Of a stretch of 64,000 nucleotides of DNA, positions 57,801 through 64,000 are shown in pieces (positions within the stretch are counted from its first letter, which is position 1; each line of letters opens with the position of its first letter). The position numbers and the translations under genes were made by a program. Location: positions 186,001-250,000 of the forward strand of contig JAFEUB010000771.1 in the NCBI GenBank assembly GCA_024529925.1, written 5' to 3'. Source of the DNA: Ophthalmolycus amberensis. Its lineage: Eukaryota > Chordata > Actinopteri > Perciformes > Zoarcidae. Below the pieces are notes generated by a model. That model made no database searches and was not told where the DNA came from. It saw only the letters and a program-made list of their open reading frames with translations.

Positions 57801-60131
57801 ATATTCCCAACTCTCAGTCTTCTGAATCACTCCTGCTGTCCCAACACCAGTCTGGTGTTCAGCACTGGAACCAGTCTGTCTGCAGACTTCAGTGAGAGTG
57901 TGACGGAGCACAGAAGCACAGCCCGCGGAGTCACTGTGACTATCAGAGCATCCAAAGCTATCACTCCTGCACAAGAGATCCTGCACTGCTATGGTAAGAA
58001 AATCCTATGAGTGCAAACGGATTGTTAGGGCTCTGACATATTTCTGGTTTCTGTTTGTAGTCCTTGTCGTATTGGCCAATCACGTTCCAGCAGGCTTTGG
58101 CTGAATGCAGGTTAACAGTCCTATGTGGAGAGCAAAAGAGGCGGAACGCATTGGCCCAAATGCAATTTCAGAGCCCACCGGCTATCGTCTGACGATGATT
58201 TTGCTTCTTTTTTTTTTGGTGTGAAATTAGCTTGTAACGTGGCTACTTGTGGAACAATCTGGTCGTACACGTCATCGCTCAACTCCAACTCCAGTCTCTC
58301 ATGTCAAGTTGCCAAATGAAGTGGAAACAACGAGCAGTGCACAGAAAATAAGTCTTTGCCCGGACACCCGCTGGCTACGCTGTGACCCAGGAAATATAGC
58401 CCCTTGCCCCCAGAGGCTTATCAGACAAACCGATAGCCGATGGGTTCTGGGAAATATGGTCTGTTTCATTTTGTTTGTCACCCAGCCCTGATGCAGCACT
58501 TCCAGACACCACTCTCCACGGAAATGACTGTGTCATTGCTTCCAGCGGTGTTGTTCTGTTACTTTTCTTCTGTGAGTTATTACTTGTGGAGTTATCCTCC
58601 CTCCTCCCTCCCTCAGGTCCACACAGCAGTCGGATGGCAACCCGACAACGGCAGCGTCTCCTGCAGGAACAGTACTATTTCCTGTGTCGGTGTGAGGCCT
58701 GCACCCTGCAGCAGCAGCAGGAGCAGCAGCAGCAGCAGGAGGAGGAGGGCAGACAGCAGGAGGAGGAGGAGGGCAGACAGCAGGGGTCGGGTGTTGGAGG
58801 CAGTCCTCAGTCTGGACTCCTGTGTGGCAAGTGCAAAGGATCTCTCAAAGTAGGCGTTCATTTGTGGTTTTGTTTATGTTTTCTTACAATCATACATGAT
58901 TAATTGTACTACTTATTAATGAACTCCATCTTGATTAGTTATATGAATTTCAGAAGAGCAGCGAGGACGGAGGAAACGGATTTATATGTTCGCAGTCATC
59001 CTGTGCTCATCGCGTGTCTTTATCTGAAGTGAGCCGCAGGCTGCAGGAGATCAGGGTCGACCTGGAGAAGGCCGTGGACCTCATGGAAAGAGAGAAGCCA
59101 GGTGGTTGTGAAAAACTACGTCCAAATGCTGATCCAGAATGCAGATTCAGTAATGTATCATTAGCATTTGTTCAGAAGGTCTTTGCAACATCCCCGTGTT
59201 ATACTTCTGCTCCTCCCTCCTTCAGATGAGGCTCTGAGACTGTTGAGAAGGACCCAGAGTCAGCCTGGACTGACCCTTGCAGAGACACACCCAGTACAGG
59301 GGGAGCTGGAAGATGCAACAGCCAGAGCATATGCTACAATGGGTGAGAATGATCATGCATGAGCTGTGTGGTTAATACACCCCTACTGTTCTGTAGGTTA
59401 CGGTGCACTTTTACGATTCATGGACATCGCTACGAATTGGATAAGCTTGTTAACGGTTACTTCATGGAAGGTTGCCACTTGTAAAGGGCTGGCTCTAAAA
59501 ACCCAGTGCACTCTGGGGATTTGATTAGCTTTGACATGCTCCAATGGAGTGCTAGAGATGGCTCACTTCGGTGATTATTACATTTTTCAACAAGATTCCA
59601 CTACTCTAACGCTCTACCAACCAGCAGGAAGACAATGCGGCTGCTTATTTTTAGGTCAAAAAGCCAGAAAAGCAATAATGTAATTCTCAGCCCCCCCCCC
59701 CCCCCCTAGTTCTCTTACGGCTTTTTTCTTTTCTGCTTCTCCTGTAGGTGACTGGAATAATGCAGCCTCCCATCTGGAGAGAAGTGCTGCAGCTATTGCC
59801 TCCCAGTACGGAGAAGACAGTATTGAATTGGGTCGACAACTCTTCAAATTAGCTCAGCTGCACTTCAATGGGTGAGTGAGTTGAACAGGGAACATTTTCA
59901 GAAAATGCTCTTTTCAATGTCTGAAACTGTCCTACCATTGTATTTCTGTTGACTGGCATGATGAGAAGAAATAAGAGATCTGTGTGTCTCTCCTCTCCGT
60001 CTCACAGCGGTGCCAGAGGCCCGGCCCTCTCCGTCATCCCCAAGGCCAGACAACTCCTCTGCCTTCACGGTGGCCCTCTCTCTCACGAAATACAAGAGCT
60101 GCAAGCTATGGAGGACTGTCTACAGGGGTAG
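54682..60131 (+). CDS. smyd4: smyd4, SET and MYND domain-containing protein 4 (10 coding exons, one frame disruption)
   Basis: A TPR-containing lysine methyltransferase of the SMYD family. Coding exons: 54682-54815, 55088-55232, 55663-55752, 56376-57373, 57748-57993, 58617-58849, 58954-59101, 59226-59342, 59748-59871, 60008-60131. Borders are all AG/GT and phases match. They total 2359 nt, one base too many because of a TTTT run in exon 4. Discounting it gives about 785 residues, against 804 in human. Order: an N-terminal region opening MDLP (as in human), TPR repeats (about 60-150), the split SET domain, a MYND zinc finger (about 258-297), the SET core with NHSCCPN (about 482-488) and HCYG (about 535-538), post-SET CRCEAC (about 561-566), and C-terminal TPR-like helices ending IQELQAMEDCLQG. 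In fish and mammals SMYD4 is linked to heart and muscle development. Confidence 0.95.
55088..55232 (+). CDS. smyd4: smyd4 exon 2 (first TPR)
   Basis: Encodes DDLDLVRSISSGYSAQKDAE, then CREKGNCSFQTRDYPAAALH and YSQ. The REKGN...Y..A...Y pattern is the first TPR motif. Confidence 0.95.
55430..55616 (+). mobile_element. LINE/SINE-type 3' tail with (TTGCC)n in smyd4 intron 2
   Basis: Contains GTGAAGCACTTTGAATTACC and a terminal run of TTGCC repeats after CAAATAAAC. This is a tail shared by many fish retroposons. No coding part is retained. Confidence 0.55.
55663..55752 (+). CDS. smyd4: smyd4 exon 3 (TPR)
   Basis: Encodes GLCFAHQGSEQLSLCFANRS then AALYHLQHYQ, the second TPR with ANRSAALYHL (human ANRSAALFHL). 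The donor is GTAAAA. Confidence 0.95.
56376..57373 (+). CDS. smyd4: smyd4 exon 4 (SET-N and MYND; carries a +1 frame disruption)
   Basis: The first part ends the TPR region (ESLDDIDKAIKN) and enters SET with SERGRHLVAAERIAAGEVIL. At 56757-56760 a TTTT run shifts the frame, and the original frame stops at 56820-56822. One base over, the frame continues as VEHRRCHRCLTE, PVPCEGCSYSRYCSTSCQ and HHRWEC, giving all eight MYND zinc ligands (CxxC, CxxC, CxxxC, HxxxC). It ends CNAQAILMQQDTG. The exon is 998 nt, where 997 fits the flanking phases. Confidence 0.92.
57748..57993 (+). CDS. smyd4: smyd4 exon 5 (SET core)
   Basis: Encodes REIRIATAIFPTLSLLNHSC then CPNTSLVFS and ends EILHCYG. NHSC-x-PN and the CYG tyrosine belong to the catalytic and cofactor-binding core of SMYD SET domains. 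Confidence 0.97.
58617..58849 (+). CDS. smyd4: smyd4 exon 6 (post-SET plus Gln/Glu-rich tract)
   Basis: Encodes PHSSRMATRQRQRLLQEQYY and FLCRCEACTLQ, the post-SET zinc-binding CxCxxC motif (human FDCACPAC). A Gln/Glu-rich insertion of about 25 residues follows (58709-58783), then LLCGKCKGSLK. The expansion is absent from human SMYD4. Confidence 0.94.
58954..59101 (+). CDS. smyd4: smyd4 exon 7
   Basis: Encodes KSSEDGGNGFICSQSSCAHR then VSLSEVSRRLQEIRVDLEKA. It corresponds to human CGSRSCAESAVSRDHLVSRLQDL. The donor is GTGGTT, phase 1. Confidence 0.92.
59226..59342 (+). CDS. smyd4: smyd4 exon 8
   Basis: Encodes DEALRLLRRTQSQPGLTLAE then DATARAYATMG. Starts at a TTCAG acceptor and ends at a GTGAGA donor. 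Part of the C-terminal helical region. Confidence 0.92.
59748..59871 (+). CDS. smyd4: smyd4 exon 9
   Basis: Encodes DWNNAASHLERSAAAIASQY then GEDSIELGRQLFKLAQLHFN. It is homologous to human DWQKSATHLQRSL and MGHELFKLAQIFFN. A poly-C run lies about 45 bp upstream of the acceptor. Confidence 0.95.
60008..60131 (+). CDS. smyd4: smyd4 exon 10 (stop)
   Basis: Encodes ALSVIPKARQLLCLHGGPLS then HEIQELQAMEDCLQG and a TAG stop. It matches human ALSTIQKAEEVLSLHCGPWD and EIQELQKMKSCL. Confidence 0.95.
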
Positions 60132-60224
60132 TCCTACATATGCACAAGATCGAAAATCTTCACAATATAATTCATTTTTAACTCTGAGTGATACAAATAT
60201 GCAAACATTTCTGATTGTGGCCAC

Positions 60225-60226
<2 letters not shown>

Positions 60227-60307
<81 letters not shown>
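60227..60307. repeat. long (GT)n microsatellite in the presumed smyd4 3' UTR
   Basis: An essentially pure GT run of about 80 bp, the longest in the window. It starts about 95 bp after the smyd4 stop codon. Confidence 0.95.
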
Positions 60308-60309
<2 letters not shown>

Positions 60310-60941
60310 CAGGTACTATTATACTGATATACTAATTTAGTCAGTATGAAATTATACAGTTTTAGAAGTGACTTGCAAGTCGGCACAGCCACCAAATGAC
60401 CACAGGCATGCATGCAGTTGATTGTGGCTCTCTGACCTCCTGGTGTCTGAATGTACCCATCAATAATTTCAATTTCATGCTTCAGTGGTAGTCTTGCAGT
60501 GTGAGGCAACTTATCCACCAGGTACTTCCTGGGTATGCATGTACTTCTCTGAATTAAACTGAAGTAAATGTGTGATTTTTGTGATTGGGGGCATTTAGTT
60601 TGAAGCCAGTCAAAGGTCAGTCATGGTTTACACTGAAGCAACTAAATCAATCTATTAAATCTGCAAATACCTTCAGCTACGACATACACATACAGGTAGC
60701 CCTCTGACCTTTAGGTGGCAGCAGTTATCCACCGACAAATTCAATTTCATGCTTTGGTGACCGGAAAGCCAAATGTAGCTCTGACCTTCTACACCTTCAA
60801 CTTAAAAGTCGTTATGACTGTTATCATTATCGCTCAAAGTCTTTATCATCTTTTTTTTCCTCTCTCCACTTGTAATCAATTGGTAACCTTCTATGTAGCT
60901 GGTGGATGTAACAGGAGATGAGTGAAAGCTCCTGTTGAGAC

Positions 60942-60947
60942 AATAAA
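60942..60947 (+). terminator. candidate smyd4 polyadenylation signal (AATAAA)
   Basis: The first AATAAA seen downstream of the smyd4 stop, about 0.8 kb from it. The implied 3' UTR would contain the long (GT)n tract at 60227-60307. Confidence 0.45.
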
Positions 60948-63400
60948 ATCTTGATCACAGCTGGACCTCCTGAAGCCTCTGCCAGTTAGATATCAACAGT
61001 ATCTGGAGGGCAGCCAATTTCGACAGATGTGGAAGAAAGTCGAGGTCAAGAAGAGAAAAAACTCAGGGGAGAGGCAGCGGGTGAAATCAGCTGAGGTGTA
61101 TAAAGTCAAAAACAGGGCTGGTTCCTGCTAAATATTCCGAAGACAAGGTCGCCACGGGTTTGGGACCGAAAAAACAGCTGCTGGGACTAAACTTGAGGCA
61201 GAAGAATAAGACGATGTTACAGGGAATATCTCAGTCATGTTGAAACTCATGACAATCAGAGAACTGAGAAAAGGGCCGCAACTTAAATGTTTTCGTTATC
61301 TTTCAATCTCCTGATTATTTTCTCGATCAATCTGCGAAATGTTCATATTCTGATGACCATAAAACATCAGGAAACAGTGAAACATTCAATATTTAATTTA
61401 CTTTTAATGTTTTTTTGCCAAACAAAGCTATACAAACATACAAAACACACTTCAGGATGTTATACTATAATGTCAGAGTAGCTTCAAGTTATTTTCTGTT
61501 GATACAATACAACAAATTGACTTAATCATGCTGCTGGACAGTCTGTTGCCACTCTGCAAACAATTCAAATTTGAATGAACCTGATGTTGTAATTCCATTC
61601 CTTGCTTAAATCCCTCTTAAAAAATCCAGAGTAGTATAGTAGTAGTAGTAGTATATTTTTTGTACAGTTTGTCCTTTAAAGAGCTACAACATGACATGTC
61701 AGATAATGTCTTTATACACTGGGAGAGTCACTGATGCAGACTCAAATCTGCTATTGTAAAGCCAGAGATAGCATTGCTTACATTGAGATAAAGCAATGAA
61801 TTACACAATAGAAGATTGATAATGTAGCTTAATATCCCCTAATGTAGAGCTAGTAATTACATAGTTGGAATAGCAATTCTAGAGATAATAAAGCTGCAGT
61901 ATTTGAATGTTGAAGGGTTGAATGAAAAATGCCCAAAGAAACCTGCATATTCATGTTTTCTGAAGTATTTCTGTTTGTTTATTTGCTTGCTCCTCCGCTT
62001 GTTCTTTATCAGCCAGGAGCTCAGGAACAAAATGTGAGGTCATGTTCTCAAGGAGAAACACCAGCAAACTCAATGTTGGGAAGCAGGGAGGGAAAAGGAG
62101 CCGAGGAACAGCCAACATGAGTAGGCCTGCAGACATCATCTCGTTGCTGCTGCAGTATCAGATCGCAGATTCCGTATTCAACTGCAGAGTGCCATTTTGG
62201 GCCATTTCCAGTGGCTGTGATCATGGACTTATCAGATGTCTTGCTATACATAATGCAATCAAAATTGGCCAGACCGCAAACAAAAAGATGTCGTGTGTGT
62301 ATTTTGTAACAAGGCCTGCTTCAATATCTGTAACACAGACCGACAGAGTTACTAACAGCTGAGTCGACCTGATTCAACTTGTCTTCTGTAAGCCTTTAGC
62401 CATCAAACACATGTTTTTATTTTTCTCAGACCTGACAAAGCTCCCTCAGACCATCAGGAGACATTATACAACTGTTTCCACATACTCCTCATGTTTAGTA
62501 AAATTATCTTGATGTGTAAAATTGACCTCCCTTTCACCACTTATCCATCAACCTGCACTTTCAATTCCCCCATGCAGACCCCTTTGGAGGGTCTCGTGTT
62601 CACTTTTTTCGACAAAATATCCCCTCTTGCCTTCTTCCCGTCTTGATAGTTACACGAGCCCCTTCACTTCCTCTCTGAGAGCTCGGACCCCCTCAAGCTC
62701 TCCGATGTCTGCATCTGCCTTTAAGTGGATTTGTTCCTTCACTCAGTCTCCTCAATGCTCGATCTTTCAGTCCCTCTTTCCACAGCAGAGGACATCTGAT
62801 ACATGATGCAGACGATGGTAATGTGGCTGGTGCTCATGTAAAAATAAAATCCCCATCTATCTCTCACACAGGCAAGGTTATTACCGACTATTATGGAAAT
62901 GGCTGACAGTAAATAATAGGCCCTCAAAACTGAATGTTAAAGTACAATGACGTATTTAAAACAGTTTGGAAAGATTCAATGTTCTTGATTTAAAAATAGA
63001 AAGATGAATTAGTTTTTACTTGATCTTGCAGGCTACAATGTCGACATCAAATGAAATATTAGAAAGAGAGACAGAGGGGGCTTGTGGGTTGAATGAGAAT
63101 CACAATCCAAGTGTTTGAGGGCTGGTGTAATTTCATCTGCAGAGAGAGGCTTGCTAAATTTGGCACAGGTGCATGAGAGGCGTGTTCACTACTGGACAAG
63201 GTGAGGAGCGGCAGACCCACCGGCAATCACTCTCCTGAAACAGCCTGTTCACTTTGCTGGAACACAGCCACACACACCTATGACTAAGCAGCCCGAATCA
63301 TACAAGGTTAGGGTTTGAATGGGACTCCAATCTTCTGCCTTTTAGCCACACTAGCCTCGTGTCTCTGGGGTGGCAATGTTGGTCTGTCAGTCGGTGCATC
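60948..63400. other. intergenic downstream of smyd4, no gene recognised
   Basis: AT-rich sequence without conserved exons on either strand. Open frames are short and of no known family. Confidence 0.65.
61629..61653. repeat. (TAG)n microsatellite
   Basis: A short TAG/GTA trinucleotide run in intergenic DNA. Confidence 0.85.
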
Positions 63401-63569
63401 ACGATGGCCCTGATTGAAATAATCGGAACAACTGTTTCTACCTGTTGTGCAGATTTCCATGGTCCCCGGACGATGAATCCTACTGAATCTTTTCTTGTAG
63501 AGCCACCATTAGGTTAACATTTATGGTTTGAAGTGAAATGTCTTCGGCGGAAACAGTCACCAGATCGAA

Positions 63570-64000
63570 TATTAACTGGAAGTATGTTCAAGAGCTGAGG
63601 TGCCAGTACAGCAAACGCTCGATCACCCTTAGACCTTAACCTGGACTCTGGAACGGCTAGCAGGCTTAACCCAACGGATCTGAGAGTTCCTTTTAGACAA
63701 TATGGACTTAAAAGTTAAAAGTCATCTATTCTGGCACTTGGCCATGCAAAGCCTTGTAAGTAATGAGTCAAATTTTAAAATGTATTCTGAAGGAAATTGG
63801 TAACCAGTGCAGGGAGACTAAAACTGGGGTGATGTAAGAAGAGCGTTTGGTCTTTGTCACCAGTCTGGCTGCAGAATTCTGCACAGTCTGAAGTTTAGCT
63901 GCATCTCGGGCACTGAGGCAGGTAAACAAGGCATTGCAATAGTCCAGTCATGAGGAAATACAAGCATGGATCATTTTCTCTGTATTACTAAAAGATCTAG
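63570..64000 (-). mobile_element. LINE reverse-transcriptase C-terminal fragment, cut by window end
   Basis: The minus strand encodes DYCNALFTCLSARDAAKLQT, then QNSAARLVTKTKRSSYITPV and LHWLPISFRIHFKI, followed by stops. It is typical of the C-terminal region of a fish LINE reverse transcriptase. The preceding part would lie beyond 64000. Sequence from about 63400 to 63570 also resembles a common fish interspersed repeat. Confidence 0.8.

Overview
The window is vertebrate nuclear DNA, almost certainly from a ray-finned (teleost) fish. Exons are short and have GT-AG introns, introns are full of CA/TA microsatellites, and the interspersed repeats are typical of fish: L2/CR1-like LINEs, Tc1-like and hAT-like DNA transposons, MITEs and a tRNA-type SINE. 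The species cannot be named from the sequence alone.

Two protein-coding genes can be assembled exon by exon. On the minus strand, rpa1 (replication protein A 70 kDa subunit, the main single-stranded DNA-binding protein) runs from its start codon at 54294-54296 to its stop codon at 15655-15657. It has 17 coding exons spread over about 38.6 kb. On the plus strand, smyd4 (TPR, SET and MYND domain lysine methyltransferase) runs from 54682 to 60131 in 10 coding exons. The start codons are 385 bp apart, head to head, so the two genes probably share a bidirectional promoter, which contains a TCGCGAGA motif. RPA1 and SMYD4 are also neighbours in human (17p13.3), so this is conserved synteny.

Layout: 1-15.1 kb is intergenic, with LINE fragments, microsatellites and one strong inverted repeat. 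15.1-54.3 kb is rpa1 with large introns. Intron 16 (between exons 17 and 16) holds a 346-bp hAT-like MITE, a 1.78-kb hAT-like element with a perfect 8-bp target duplication and an internal 23-bp minisatellite, a SINE, another MITE and a cluster of TAATTA sites. Intron 13 begins directly with a 28-bp minisatellite. Intron 11 holds a deleted Tc1-like transposon. Intron 10 holds a decayed LINE that is split by a solo LTR. 54.3-60.9 kb is the promoter and smyd4. 60.9-64 kb is intergenic and ends in a LINE fragment cut by the window edge.

The most unusual feature is in rpa1 exon 7. An in-frame 15-bp minisatellite encodes 14 copies of the pentapeptide SPMKA (or variants) in the linker between the N-terminal protein-interaction domain and DNA-binding domain A. 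Twelve copies are full cyclin-dependent-kinase consensus sites (S-P-x-K). Each gene also carries one single-base frame disruption in an otherwise intact exon (rpa1 exon 4, smyd4 exon 4). These look more like sequence errors than gene death, but the point is testable.
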